Below, in pieces: positions 31,372-42,398 of a stretch of 64,000 bases of DNA (within the stretch, counting starts at the first letter, position 1; each line of letters starts with the position of its first letter). Under the pieces are notes generated by a model that was not told the DNA's origin, made no database searches, and saw only the letters and a program-made list of their open reading frames with translations. Position numbers and translations under genes: made by a program. Origin of the DNA: Gonocerus acuteangulatus (taxonomy: Eukaryota; Arthropoda; Insecta; Hemiptera; Coreidae); NCBI GenBank assembly GCA_946811695.1, contig OX328128.1:76106821-76170820 (forward strand), in the 5' to 3' direction.

Positions 31372-32457
31372 CAATTCAACCAAAACATCCAACTTACCCA
31401 TACGTATTCAATAGAAGATACAGCCGAAAATTTGAGAGCACATCTACATCCATAAAACCAATAGGAATCAGGCTAAATACCATAACAGAATTCCTACTGC
31501 AACATAACATAAACCTACCACCACCCCCTGCCTTCCCACCCTGGACCATAGAACTACCGAAAATAAACACCCAACTCTCAAGAATCATCAAGAAAAGCAC
31601 AGGAACTATGCCAGTCCATGAAGCAAGGTACAAATTCAATGAAATTATAAGACAAAAACAAGGAGCCAAAATAATATTCACCGATGGTTCAAAAATTAAT
31701 GACTCCACGTCTTGCGCCACATATAACGGAGAAACAATAACAAAGTGCAAATTAAACAAACTCTGCAACATTTATTCTGCTGAGCTCACCGCAATTGGAC
31801 TAGCCCTATATCAAAATCTCCAGTCAACCCAGACAAATATAGTGATCTGCACAGACTCCTTAAGTGCTATAATCAGCCTACAAGACATGTACTCAAAAAA
31901 TGCAATCGTTCAAAAAATACAAACTTACTTCCATACACACAAACTGCAAGGAAACTCCCAGCCACATAGGAATTAACGGTAATGAGGTTGTAGATATGGC
32001 TGCAAAAGAGGCGCACAACTTGAGGGAAATCACGCCGACCCCATTAACGGGAAATGAACTATATCTCTCTTTAAAAGACAAAATAAAGAGAAACTGGGAA
32101 GATATGTGGCAAGAGGTGGAGCAGAGCAAATTAAAAGACATAAAAAACAACGTAGAATCCTGGTCCTCTTCATCAAGGAAAAATAGAAGAGAGGAGGTAG
32201 TCATAGCCAGAATGAGAATTGGACACACCAGAATCACCCATGGATATCTGATGGCAAGAGAACAACCTCCAAATTGCCCAAGGTGCAGCGAAACACTGAC
32301 TATAAAGCATCTGTTGTGTCAATGCCCGCATTACAGGAATGAATTAAATGAACTGAAAATTCCTATAAACGTAAGAGATGCTTTGGGTGAGAATGCAGAT
32401 ATATTAAATAATGTAATAAAATTCCTAAAAAAGATAAAATTATATAACGAAATATAA
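31299..32457 (+). pseudogene. LINE ORF2, RNase H domain and C-terminal zinc finger
   Basis: RNase H motifs: IIFTDGSKI, NIYSAELTAI, VICTDSLSAI and, after a shift near 31960, PSHIGINGNEVVDMAAKEA. The tail has VIARMRIGHTRITHGYLMA, then CPRCSETLTIKHLLCQCPHY, the CCHC-type finger typical of I and R1-like ORF2 C-termini, and ends at 32457. All residues expected for RNase H are present, but split over two frames. Confidence 0.85.
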
Positions 32458-32641
32458 TCATTTTATTAATGAAATACAGAAATATATATAAATTAAAATG
32501 AAGTAGAATGTAAATAGGGAAAATGTGTAATCAGGAAAATTGCACAGAAAAGTAAATCACCCTGATTGTAAACAGTAGGTAAAAATGTATATAGGATAGT
32601 ATCTAAGGATGTGGATGAAGTAGTATGAATGCATGTAAATA

Positions 32642-33569
32642 CGAGGGGTGATCAAAAAGTTCCAGGACTGTTTAGATTGCGCGGCAATGGAGTGTCATAG
32701 AGCAGTGCGGTTGGCAGCATTGTTTATCGTGACTCTTCCTGAACTCAGCTGTTTATTCAGATTGTTGATAACCTTCTTTATTGTAAAGTTACTGCTGTGT
32801 TCGTAAAAAAAGTTTTTTGTGTTCGGCGATTTCTTGAAATGAATGAAAAGGAAGAGCAATGCGTTTGCGTAAAGTTTTGTGTGAAGTTGGGTAAAACGTT
32901 TACTGAAACTTTTCAAATGTTGCAAGTGGCTTTCTGTGATGAATGTCTGAGTCGGTCAAGGTGTCATGAGTGGTACAAAAGGTTCAAAGAAGGCCGGACA
33001 TCGTGTGAAGATGATTCTCGTTCAGGGCGCCCATCAACTTCGACTGATGACGATCATGTTGCAAGATTGAACAGTCTCGTGCGTTCTAATCGTCGACTAA
33101 CCATTCGTGAGATGGCTGAAGAATTGAACATTTCATTTGGTTCGTGTCAACAAATTTTAACAGAAAATTTGCGGAGCGGTGAGTGGTTCCTGCATCATGA
33201 CAATGCACCTGTTCATTCCGCACTGCTCATTCGCGACTACTGCACCAAAAATGGAATGACGATCATTCCCCAGCCTCCATATTCACCTGACCTTGCCCCT
33301 GCAGACTTTTTCTTGTTTCCAAAACTCAAGAGACCCATGAAGGGAAAGAGATTTGAGTCCGTAGATGACATTCAAGAAAAATCGCTGGAGCAGCTAAACA
33401 CCATTTCACAAGATGATTTCTCAAAGTCCTTCACGCAGTGGAAACATCGTTGGGAAAAATGTATAGCTTCCCAAGGAGAGTACTTTGAAGGGGACGACGT
33501 CCAATAGCCTGTAGATTTTTTAAATAAATTAATAAAAAATCAGTCCTGGAACTTTTTGATCACCCCACG
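32642..33569 (+). mobile_element. Mariner transposon with internal deletion
   Basis: Inverted ends (CGAGGGGTGATCAAAAAGTT at the left, AACTTTTTGATCACCCCACG at the right, extending about 28 bp to CAGGACTG/CAGTCCTG). TA duplication at 32640-32641 and 33570-33571. It is 928 bp long, against about 1.3 kb for complete mariners. It interrupts the minisatellite of the LINE 3' region. Confidence 0.92.
32797..33507 (+). pseudogene. Mariner transposase, in-frame deletion removes first catalytic Asp
   Basis: An open frame of 236 codons. The N-terminal helix-turn-helix region reads QCVCVKFCVKLGKTFTETFQ, CHEWYKRFKEGRTSCEDD, SGRPSTSTDDDHV and LTIREMAEELNISFGSCQQI; translation may start at the MNEKEEQ methionine at 32839. 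After ILTENL the frame jumps to RSGEWFLHHDNAPVHSA, and the central block holding the first catalytic Asp (TGDE in the family) is gone. The second and third acidic residues remain (HHDNAP, YSPDLAPADFFLFPKLK). The C-terminus is complete. It cannot cut DNA, but the DNA-binding half is intact and the whole frame has stayed open. Confidence 0.85.
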
Positions 33570-33570
33570 T

Positions 33571-33899
33571 AGTAGGGAATAATGTGTATATAGTAATGTA
33601 TAAGGTTGTGTATAAAATAGCATGAAAAAAAAAAGAGAAAAAAAAGTTGCATGGAAATAGTAGACAATAATATGTATATAGTAGTATGTAAGGTTGTGTA
33701 TAAAATAGCATGTAAGAAAAAAAAAAAAATAAAAAAATAAAGTGCATGTAAATAGGAGACAATAATATTTATATAGTAGTATGTAAGGTTGTGTATAGAA
33801 TAACTCATGTAAGAAAAAAAAAATAAAAAAATAAAGTGCATGTAAATAGTAGACAATAATATGTATATAGTAGTAGGTAAGGTTGTGTTTAAAATGGCA

Positions 33900-33936
<37 letters not shown>

Positions 33937-34035
33937 AATAAAAAAAAAATATATTGCATGAAATTAGAAGATAATAATGTGAATATATTATATGTAAGGT
34001 TGTGTATAGAATAGCTTAAATGAAATTTAAAATGG
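33571..34035. repeat. LINE 3'-region minisatellite (about 90-100 bp unit, 5 copies)
   Basis: The unit is AGTAGACAATAATATGTATA, TAGTAGTATGTAAGGTTGTG, TATAAAATAGCAT, a poly(A)-rich spacer and TGCATGTAAA. Five units follow the mariner, and a diverged partial unit precedes it (32570-32640), so the mariner landed inside the array. Confidence 0.8.
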
Positions 34036-34222
34036 AATAATAATGATACAGTAATAGTTAAATAGTAAATAATAAATAAACGTAAAACAATCCAACATCA
34101 CAACATTTTTTTCATATTACAACACAAATTATACCAAACACTAAATATAATCTAAAGAAAAAAAAAAGTCGGGCAATGAGAACCACAAAGTTGTTTGCCC
34201 TGAAACCCAAAATCCAATCCAA

Positions 34223-34299
34223 TCCACTTCCGGATTGCGTCATTAGTTCAACCTCATACGCGGGTTTCCTGCTTTTGGAGGGAGGTAAAATCGCTCTAA
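34223..34299 (+). mobile_element. Family A 3' end
   Basis: CACTTCCGGATTGCGTCATT, the AACCTCATACGCGGGTTTCC block, GGAGGGAGG and TCGCTCTAA. It directly abuts the pentamer tail of the LINE. Confidence 0.75.
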
Positions 34300-34305
34300 C
34301 AGAAG

Positions 34306-35140
34306 AAATGGAACTTTATTAATACTATGTCCGAAAATTTATTATCTAAAAGTTATTATTTATTTATTTTTTGTGTTTTGTTTCGTAGACATTAAGAACA
34401 CTGAGATAAATATCCTAAGAAACTAGGAATACGAGGTGAGTAGTCGGTCCTTGTTTGAACGACCTGCGTCTTACGACAATATCGTTTGTGCAATGAGCAC
34501 TAAGATTTTTTTGCACATATTTCATCCCCGAAAAACATATTCCGGATTTTGCCAAATTTTATCGAAACCACCGATGGGGCAACCACCGTTGTTTTTGTGA
34601 TCTTTAGTTTTGAAATTTGGACTTAGCTACTGCGGCGTAACGTCTTCGTCATTGAGGAAACTCATTTAAAATCATTCTATTAAACATATGTTCTTTCCAT
34701 GATTGAACAGTCGCCTCATAACTAAATCAACTCTTGGAGAAGTTTTCAGCTCAGGCAACACGTCAAGGCGACATTAAAAATAATAGAATTTCAGATATGT
34801 ACAAACGGTCAGGTAGTGTTGTCAGTTTAATGGAATAAAAAAAAAATATCTCGTACTTGTAATATTTGCACAAAGGAGATATCGACATATTTGATAAGCG
34901 AGTTGTTGGGAACTATTGAATAAGAGAAACTTTAACAGGCCAAACTGGTGACCTTGCCTTGTGTAGTTGTAATGTTATTAATTTTTAATTTCGGAACTAA
35001 AAATTACAAGAATGTTTGTCGTGTAATAGCATAAGTTTACCTGTAAATCTATAACTGAACATTATTTGCGTTGGGATCGGATACAAAAATATTGTACGGG
35101 TTCATTATTGTTTCTCTTGTCCTAGTGTTAACAAGTTATC
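34306..35140. promoter_or_regulatory. Upstream region of odorant receptor 1
   Basis: About 0.8 kb of AT-rich sequence with no recognised transposon except degenerate family A-like words near 34500-34610. It should hold the promoter; no TATA box or initiator could be singled out. Confidence 0.35.
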
Positions 35141-36033
35141 ATGGGCCTTATTAAGGAATTGTGTGACTTCTTCGCCAAATATTACGAGAAGGACGAAGCT
35201 ACGGATAAATTGATACAAGAACATTACCTAAATACACCATTATTTTCTGGGCTCTATCCAAAAATGTCGAAAACCTTTGCAGCTTTTTCGTCGTTACTTC
35301 TCCTCAGTCACGTTACTATTAGCTTTTTCAACATGATAGCAAGTATACGCGCTGGTCTCATCTTCACTCAAGTGAGTTTCACGCTGATGACATTCGAAAT
35401 ACAGGTATATCTTCTGATACAATACAGCGTCCTAATCACCGTAGTGATAAACCTCAAAAGGACTCAGTTCCGCATACTCCATAGGGAGATGATGGCAGAA
35501 TTCTTCGACTACGGAGAGGAACACGAAGAAATACTCGATGGTCTGTTTGAAGAAATGAGGAAAGAGAAGAAACACCTTCTGCTTTTGCCGGCTTTGTTGT
35601 CAATTGTTGGCGGGAATACTATACTGTTATCACCTATCATTGACAAGAATTACGGTAGGCTGATTTTCAACAACACCGATCCCTATCTCAGCATGGACGT
35701 CCCGATTCCTATGAAGTACCCTTTCCCCGGCAACACTACCCAAGCTTTCTACGGCATGTCACTTCTCCAGCTCATGTCCATGCTTTTCGTCGTCTCCTGT
35801 ATAGGCTCGGGGAGTTTGATATTCATAAATGTTATTCAGTTCTTCACTTTGCATCAGAAATATTTAACAATAACAATAGAGAAAATTGAGTGGAGAGCTG
35901 AAACACTGTACAGAAAACTCCCAACAGGCAAATGGTCCGTTTCTGGCTCCGATTTGTATCGTGATCATCTATTTCAGAAATATTACGAGATATGCCTTAG
36001 GAAAAGCTTTCAGCACCATCAAAAAATCATTAG
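35141..36033 (+). CDS. Odorant receptor 1, exon 1
   Basis: Starts MGLIKELCDFFAKYY. Donor ATTAG|GTAAGTG leaves two bases (AG) of an Arg codon. It holds the N-terminus and the first four membrane segments. Confidence 0.93.
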
Positions 36034-39000
36034 GTAAGTGTCATATTATTGTTTTTAAAGTTCTTAAAACTTCATATTTTAATAATAACAATTTAAGAAT
36101 ACAACTGCCTATAAGGAAAGGAAGAAGCAAACGTCTTTCTACCCCCTTTTTAATAAAGTCGTATTTGCAAGAACTATAGCGCGTATTCAAAGCAATCAAC
36201 ACCTCTGGTGAATCCAACTCGCTAAAATTAATAGACTCCTATTAATTTATGCGAGTTGAATTGACTTGAGTGTTAGAGGTTACTTTACTACCAGCAACAA
36301 CCAATAGACTTGCCCATAGGAATAGCCAATAGAAAAGCTAATGAGTTATGCGCGTGCGTTGAATCACTGTTATAATGCCTACAGACACTTCATAAGTAAC
36401 TGGATGTGGTCTTCGCGAACATACCCGTTCCCTTTAGAATGAGCCGATGTCGAAGAGATCGAGCGAGTAATTCAAGCTCAGATTTGGTTCTGGCAGGTGA
36501 GTATCGTTTTTTATCGAGACGTTTTTGTAGGTGTTGTTTAAATGTTTGGCAAAATACCAGATCAGGGCATTAACTGTATCAACTCCAACCTTTTCAAATG
36601 ACTAGGAATGGGTTCGGAAACGCGCTAAAAGACGCCGTTTCTACGAGTCGGATTTCGATAGTTCACTTCACTCTTTGATTCCTAAATGACTCCCTGCCAG
36701 AGTTGGGCATAATCATAATAATGATTACGATTATAATCACAGGCTCTCAAGATATGATTACGATTATAATCACAGGCTCTCAAGATATGATTACGATTAT
36801 AATCACAGGCTCTCAAGATATGATTACGATTATAATCACAGGCTTTCAAGATATGATTACGATTATAATCACAGGCTCTCAAGTTATGATTACGATTATA
36901 ATCACAGGCTCTCAAGATATGATTGCGATTACAATCATCATTACAAGAGTGATTACGATTACACTTGTATTATATCTTTCGTAATTATTAAAATTTTACC
37001 TCGAAACTAATGACCTAGATGGCGATGCGCTGTATAAAAAAAAAATTGTAATATCACAACATTTTTCTGAAGTTACACTCATATTCATAATATTTTTCTG
37101 TAATTACGACTGTAATCACAACAATTTCCTGTAATTATGACTGTATTTACTACTATTTTTCTGTGATTACGACTGTAATCACATCTTTTTCTGTAATTAC
37201 TACTGAAAAGTTTCAAACACAACACAAATCTTAGCAGGAGAATCGGAAAACTATTTGCATCAAGATACTGACAATCATAGAAATGTCTTTTTCATCCGAT
37301 ATGAATCTGGTTATCTTTTTTTTTTTTTTTTTTTTTTTTTTCGGTTAAGTAGTAATTGCAGAAATAGTTGGCATTACAATTCGTAATCACTGATAGGTTA
37401 TAAAGAGAACAGATATAATTAAAGAAAATAAATTTTCTGAAAATGAAACAGTCATGTCCAACTGATGGCTAAACATACTAGGCGACAGCTTTCTTATCAT
37501 TCCAAGAAAAATCTTTTTTCTTATTCACTTTCTCCTAGGAATGATTACAGAAAAATAGTCGTAATTACAGGCTTAATCAGAAACAGCTTTGATTAAAGTC
37601 GTAATTACAGAAAAATGTTGTGATTATGAATGTAATTATGGCTAAAGATGTGATTACAAGTGTAGTAGTAATCTTTCTTGTAATTACGATTATAATCGTA
37701 ATCATATCTTCAGAATCTGTGATTATAATCGTAATTGTGATCACTATTCGAGAGTCTTTGATTATAATCGTAATCTTAATCATATCTTCAGAATATGTGA
37801 TTATAATCGTAATTGCGATCACTACTCGAGAGTCTTCGATTATAATCGTAATCATATCTTCAGAATCTCTGTAATTGTGATCACTACTCAAGAGTCTTTG
37901 ATTATAATCGTAATCATATCTTCAGAATCTCTGTAATTGTGATCACTACTCGAGAGTCTTTGATTATAATCGTAATCATATCTTCAGAATCTCTGTAATT
38001 GTGATCACTACTCGAGAGTCTTTGATTATAATCGTAATCATATCTTCAGAATCTCTGTAATTGTGAACACTACTCGAGAGTCTTTGATTATAATCGCAAT
38101 CTTAATCATATCTTCAGAATCATTGTAATTGTAATCACTACTCGAGAGTCTTTGATTATAATCGTAATCTTAATTATGCCCAACTCTGCTTTTTGCATAT
38201 GAGATACGAACTAATGACATATATTTTATTTCCAGATGGTTTGACTGCCTCAATGACATGTTATCAATTCCTCTTGGGATATCCTACGGCACAGGAACTG
38301 TAGTAATAGCTCTTAGTTTGCTCTCTGTCAAAACAGTAAGTGCCATTTCAAAATATTTAATCCTTAAGGTTTCGAATTTTTCTTATTTAAACAACAGTAT
38401 TATTTTTGATTATTTATATCTTGCAAAGCTTGGTTCACTTAGAAACATTTCTTTTTTATTAAAAAAAAAATGAATTTCTATTTAATTTTTTTTCATGAAT
38501 TTTTATTTGATTTCACCCCGTTCCTGAGGTTTGGGTTTGATTACCACAGGGTGATTGCTTTTCTTTAAAAGATAAAAATAAAGTGCATCAGCCCTATTCT
38601 GGCACAAAAATTGTGGTAATCTGTGGAAACCCGTCACAAAAATCTTTGTCACGCATAAGTGGACATTAGAATTTATAAATAACAATACATACTTGAAGTA
38701 ACTAGAAGGAGTTGCTTCCCAAAGTTGTTTAAAACATTAAGTTATATTTGAGACGTTTCGAACCTTTTTACGTTCATCAGGCATATTACATAAAGTCTTG
38801 TTAAGGTCTATTATAATTTTTGGATTTCATATTAAGGTCCGTAAATTTTGAATTTTGAGAAATCCGAGTGAGGATCTTCATAATTTGTTGCGTGGATTTA
38901 ACGTCCATCCTCAAAATTCAAAATTTATGGACCTTGATATGAAATTTAAATTTATATTAGACCTTAACACGACTTAATGTGATGCCTGATTATGAACCTA

Positions 39001-39463
39001 AACAAGTTCGAAAAATATCAAATATAAGCTAATGTTTTCGACCATTTTGGGTATGAACTCCTGCTAGTTACTTCAAAAATCCATTGTTCCTTTCCCAACC
39101 TCACCTTCAACTTACATTAAAAAAAAAGTCTAACTCGCAGGAACTGCATCATCTTAGCGCGGTTCCGTTCTTATCCCTAGTGTCATTTGGAAAGGTTGAA
39201 ATAGAAACAGTTATAATTTTGGTTAGACCTTTCATGAAATAAATTATGACCCCAAATAGGTGACGGTTGTAAGGGTGTATACCCTTACCTCACCAGAAAA
39301 ATGACTCCCTGGCCTTGTCAAGGTTGCTCTAGAAACACACTGCTTACTGTTGCTTATTTTATTTTATCATACTTCTAATTTTACCTTTGAAATTGGTCGA
39401 AAGATTTTTGTACCAAATTTCATCAAAATCGGACCATTATTCGCTGACCTAGAGTGCGAACAG

Positions 39464-39521
<58 letters not shown>

Positions 39522-41348
39522 TTGTGTGTGTGTACAATTTTCGGCACTTCCGAAATTGCGTCATGAGGTCAACCTTATAAGCGGGTTTCCTCCCTATGGA
39601 GGGTGGGAGGAACCGCGCTAATAAATACTTATTTTTCAGAGTAAACCCCAACTTTTAATGCGCCAATTTTGTACAACACAAAACGCCCATTGTCGCGGGG
39701 CATCTTGTATAATTATCTGGTTTTCAAGTAACTCCAATTCCCCCCAACCTCCAGATTTTTATTTTAAAGACGTATCACTTTAATAATTGTTTTTTATTTA
39801 TTTTTTTATTTTATTTTTATTTTTAGGGTACCTCACTTCCTGGAACAGCTATAACATCATTCATGATGTGCATACTTGAAGTGTGTTTTATGGCCCTCAT
39901 TTCTGTTCTTGGACAAAGGGTAGCTGATCTGGTGAGTAGAAGATGGATTTTCTTGTATTACTTTTGTTTTTAAGAAACAATTAGATTTAAGAAAATAAGA
40001 AAATGGACTACGATTATTCAAGATAATCACTTATTCCCGTTATAGTATACAAAACTTCTAGATGACAACATAAAATTGTAAATTTAAAGAACACTTAATT
40101 TGCAAAATTTTGTAAAATGAATATTTAATTTATAACCGCAAGAAACAAAATGAATCAGTAAAACAGTTGTAGTTCATAACTACAAAAATAATTCATTAAA
40201 AGAAATAAAGTTTTTTTTTTTTTATTTTAGACATTTCTTTTTTATTTACAGAATGAGGATTTAAGGATGGCAATGTATAACATAAAATGGTACTCTAGTA
40301 ATAAATCTACAAAGCTGAGCATACAAATCTTTCAAGAGATGTCAAAAAAACCTATGCAGCTCTATGGCCTCGGAGTGGTCAAGGCGAATTTAGATACTTT
40401 TTCAAATGTAAGTACAAATAAATTAATAGCTATTAAATTCCGAAATCAGCAAGTAAAAATGTCAGACACTGCAAGAACTACCTCATCTTCGCGCGTTTCC
40501 GACCGTATCCCTAGTCTCATTTGAAATACTTACAATAAAAACAGTTATTATTTTATTTTGATCTATCGATTTTAAAAAATTGTAACACCTACTCAAATTA
40601 ATTCTCCAAGAAATTAAAGATTTTAGGCGCCAGAATGAATAGAAAACAGACTATATCCTAAGCAGAAACTACTCCATCTCCTTTCCCAAAGTTGGCTCTA
40701 GGATAACACAATTACAAATACGTTTCTCATTTGCTTGCCTTTTTTTACTAAAATATCCATTTTATTGTTAAATTCAATTAGAAAAAAACAATAAAAAACT
40801 GAGACAAACAGAGACAAAAAACACTTTCGAATTTTAATCGCCGAATAAGATCTCTGTATCAAAACTTGCGGATTGTGCTGGTTAAGGGCATAGACCAGGC
40901 AATCTTTGACATGTTGTGTGCCAAACAAGACAAATAGGTTCGTGCGCCAAATTAATATTCTAGCAATACAAGGCATGTAAATGAGAAAGTAATTTGAGAA
41001 GGTGGAGTAAGTAATTTCCGCTAATGATACTGTGAGTTTATTGTGCATTGTGGCCCTTAAATTTTGCTTTTCCGAAAGATTTTATTTCACTTGGTGTTTA
41101 CATTTTTCAAAAAAGATCAAAACGAAACATTAACTGATTCTATCTAACAAGGGAAGTATACAGTGGTCGGGTCACCGATTTTGCCTATTTTTTTCTGGTG
41201 ATTCTGCATCGAAAAATAGTCGACACGTGTACCAGCGCTCCGTCCAATGCGCTTTAGGAGTCGAGAAATAAAATAAAATAGGTTGTAAGTGCTTTATTTT
41301 ATATATGGAGTCTAGAAAGTGATATCGACACGTTTCTTTCGCCAATTA

Positions 41349-41379
<31 letters not shown>

Positions 41380-42119
41380 CTTAGTCCTTCTTAGTTTTTT
41401 CATCAGAGTCGGCCGGTGGCTTAATGTCATCAGTGCACACATCATAACAATTTTTGTTCTTTAAGACAATGACTAATCTGAACTTCCAAACTTCCCAGTT
41501 TTCTGACCCACTTAACAGGATTTGGTGATGTGAATCCATATTCCAACGAACGAACGAACGAACCACGTGCAACTGTTCGAAAACTAACCTGACGGTTGAA
41601 CTTATTCCGGAGAAACTAAAATAACGAAAGTTCATAAAGATTGAGCACACAACCGAGTACCGCTGGGCCCATATCCTGTTAAAAAAGGTAAGTATTTATA
41701 GGAATAAGCACTTTATTATGCAGATGAATACAGATCACGTATGGTTCAGGACACTGCACTAGTAGGGAGCTTACAGGTAAGAAAAAAAGGGGTGGGGAGC
41801 GCCTGACCACACCTAGCAATATAGTATCGATACACACAGAAATATAAATAATATTTACATTCAACACCCCACCGCTGAATACACCCTTTGTAAGCCTCCT
41901 CAATGACTCAAGGGATAAGAACGAAATCGGAGTAGGAATTTTCAATCTTTTGTATTTGTTTGTTTAACAACATCGAAGCTTAAATTCATTTATTCTCTTA
42001 TTATACTAATAATAAGTATAATAATCATAGTAATGATTATTATATTAATAATCATTACATCTATTTTACAGGTTATGAACTCGGCTTATTCCTACTACAA
42101 TTTGATCATGGCTGTATAA
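35141..42119 (+). CDS. Insect odorant receptor 1 (7tm_6 family, five exons, 433 aa)
   Basis: Exons 35141-36033, 38236-38335, 39827-39931, 40252-40407 and 42072-42119 total 1302 nt and close in phase at every junction. Hydrophobic segments fit seven helices: residues near 47-70, 78-105, 145-170 and 205-235, one in exon 2, one in exon 3 and a short one at the C-terminus. Family hallmarks are the FQHHQKIIR motif just before the first splice site, the NIKWYSSNKSTKLSIQI segment after helix 6, and the terminal VMNSAYSYYNLIMAV. Insect odorant receptors are ligand-gated cation channel subunits with intracellular N-termini that work with the co-receptor Orco in olfactory neuron membranes; the odour is unknown. 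It is complete and undisrupted, so probably functional. AATAAA signals lie at 42187 and 42218. Odorant receptor 2 converges on it from the other strand. Confidence 0.92.
36612..36653 (-). mobile_element. Family A 5'-end fragment (antisense)
   Basis: GGAAACGCGCTAAAAGACGC, CGTTTCTACGAGTCGGAT is a diverged inverse of the family A start. Confidence 0.6.
36698..38188. mobile_element. Foldback element with repeat-array arms in odorant receptor 1 intron 1
   Basis: Ends CAGAGTTGGGCATAAT and, inverted, ATTATGCCCAACTCTG. The possible 8-bp duplication CTCCCTGC / CTTTTTGC matches at five of eight positions, the rest being C/T changes; this hAT-like reading is inferred. The left arm has about seven 33-bp units (GATTACGATTATAATCACAG core, 36720-36935). 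The right arm has about seven 62-bp units (GATTATAATCGTAATCATAT core, 37720-38165). Both are built on the palindrome GATTATAATC, so the arms can pair. A T22 run lies near 37318-37340. Open frames over the arrays are artefacts. Confidence 0.72.
38236..38335 (+). CDS. Odorant receptor 1, exon 2 (100 nt)
   Basis: Acceptor TTTTATTTCCAG; donor AAACA|GTAAGT. Encodes WFDCLNDMLSIPLGISYGTG and helix 5. Same length and phase as exon 3 of odorant receptor 2. Confidence 0.9.
38516..38612 (+). mobile_element. Type 2 SINE fragment
   Basis: GGGTTTGATTACCACAGGGT, TTGCTTTTCTTTAAAAG and GCATCAGCCCTATTCTGGC match the middle of the type 2 SINEs. Confidence 0.5.
39128..39621 (+). mobile_element. Family A, short complete copy (494 bp)
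   Basis: Has the 5' module (GTCTAACTCGCAGGAACTGC after an A-run), then CATCTTAGCGCGGTTCCG. The centre is deleted. ACCAAATTTCATCAAAATCG, (TA)n at 39469-39512, the CGGCACTTCC block and the terminal hairpin with GGAACCGCGCTAA at 39621 are kept. It is the clearest view of the minimal element. Confidence 0.85.
39827..39931 (+). CDS. Odorant receptor 1, exon 3
   Basis: Acceptor TTTATTTTTAG; donor GATCTG|GTGAGT. Encodes GTSLPGTAITSFMMCILEVC and the rest of helix 6. Confidence 0.9.
40252..40407 (+). CDS. Odorant receptor 1, exon 4
   Basis: Acceptor TTTTATTTACAG; donor TCAAAT|GTAAGT. Encodes the conserved AMYNIKWYSSN.ST segment. Confidence 0.92.
40461..40880 (+). mobile_element. Family A, 5' half
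   Basis: GTCAGACACTGCAAGAACTA, CTCATCTTCGCGCGTTTCC, CCCTAGTCTCATTTG and ATAAAAACAGTTATTATTT, then the AGCAGAAACTACTCCATC block. The 3' half is absent. It begins right after exon 4 of odorant receptor 1. Confidence 0.72.
41351..41866 (-). mobile_element. Copia-type LTR retrotransposon 5' piece with poly(A) end
   Basis: On the - strand: a 190-bp LTR (41866-41677, TGTTGAATG...TTAACA), directly followed by GGATATGGGCCCAGCGG. That resembles the copia primer-binding site for an initiator-tRNA half. A short leader and the gag start follow (41650-41381). The copy stops inside gag and runs into about 28 A (T-run at 41351-41379). Poly(A) after a partial gag suggests a prematurely ended transcript copied back by LINE machinery; this is an inference. 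Confidence 0.62.
41381..41650 (-). pseudogene. Copia gag, N-terminal fragment
   Basis: From MDSHHQILLSGSENWEVWKF to KNKNCYDVC and a charged end. L.G.ENW..WKF+......L is the start of copia-family Gag (structural protein of the intracellular particle). About 50 relevant residues remain before the poly(A) junction. Confidence 0.65.
42072..42119 (+). CDS. Odorant receptor 1, terminal exon
   Basis: Acceptor CTATTTTACAG; encodes VMNSAYSYYNLIMAV and stop TAA, a typical short receptor C-terminus. Confidence 0.9.
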   Translation, partial: VMNSAYSYYNLIMAV

Positions 42120-42186
42120 TGAAGAAAGTTTGGGGATTCCATCTACAAATGGAATTGTAATAATTTAATTAGTTATTCAATATTTA

Positions 42187-42223
42187 AATAAAGTGAGAAT
42201 TCTATTGAAGTTTGATGAATAAA
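42187..42223 (+). terminator. Polyadenylation signals of odorant receptor 1
   Basis: Two AATAAA hexamers (42187-42192 and 42218-42223) lie 68 and 99 nt after the stop codon. Confidence 0.6.
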
Positions 42224-42398
42224 GTTGTTCCTCTTTAATGTAAGAAAAGATTTAAGAAATCACAAATCTACTTTCTGGCTATGAGCAAATCTTGTTTTTA
42301 TTCTCGCTTCTCTTAAAGTATTACTGTAATACTGTGTGTCCAAAATAGAAGCCAAGCTAACATTTATCAAATTTAAGTGCTGTTATAAAGCCTTTTCG

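Larger units (their letters stand above)
27000..34222 (+). mobile_element. I-type LINE retrotransposon (near full length, decayed, with nested mariner)
   Basis: A non-LTR element with gag-like ORF1 (27048-28416), then apurinic-type endonuclease, reverse transcriptase and RNase H in ORF2 (28848-32457), and a long 3' region with a 90-100 bp minisatellite (33571-34030) ending in a small hairpin and CCAAT-like pentamers (34160-34222). A mariner (32642-33569) is inserted in the 3' region. RNase H after the polymerase places it in the I group. Frameshifts interrupt both ORFs, so this copy cannot move by itself. It has inserted into a family A copy, whose end follows at 34223. Confidence 0.85.

Noticed and set aside
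33529..33959. Frames rich in Phe/Tyr on the - strand (77-139 aa)
   Set aside because: They read the poly(A)-rich LINE minisatellite backwards.
36682..37891. Frames ITIIITGSQDM and HNRACDYNRNH over the foldback arms
   Set aside because: They exist on both strands and mirror the 33-bp and 62-bp DNA repeats; not proteins.
37720..38165. CRISPR-like regular repeats
   Set aside because: Units are tandem with no unique spacers, in a eukaryotic intron.
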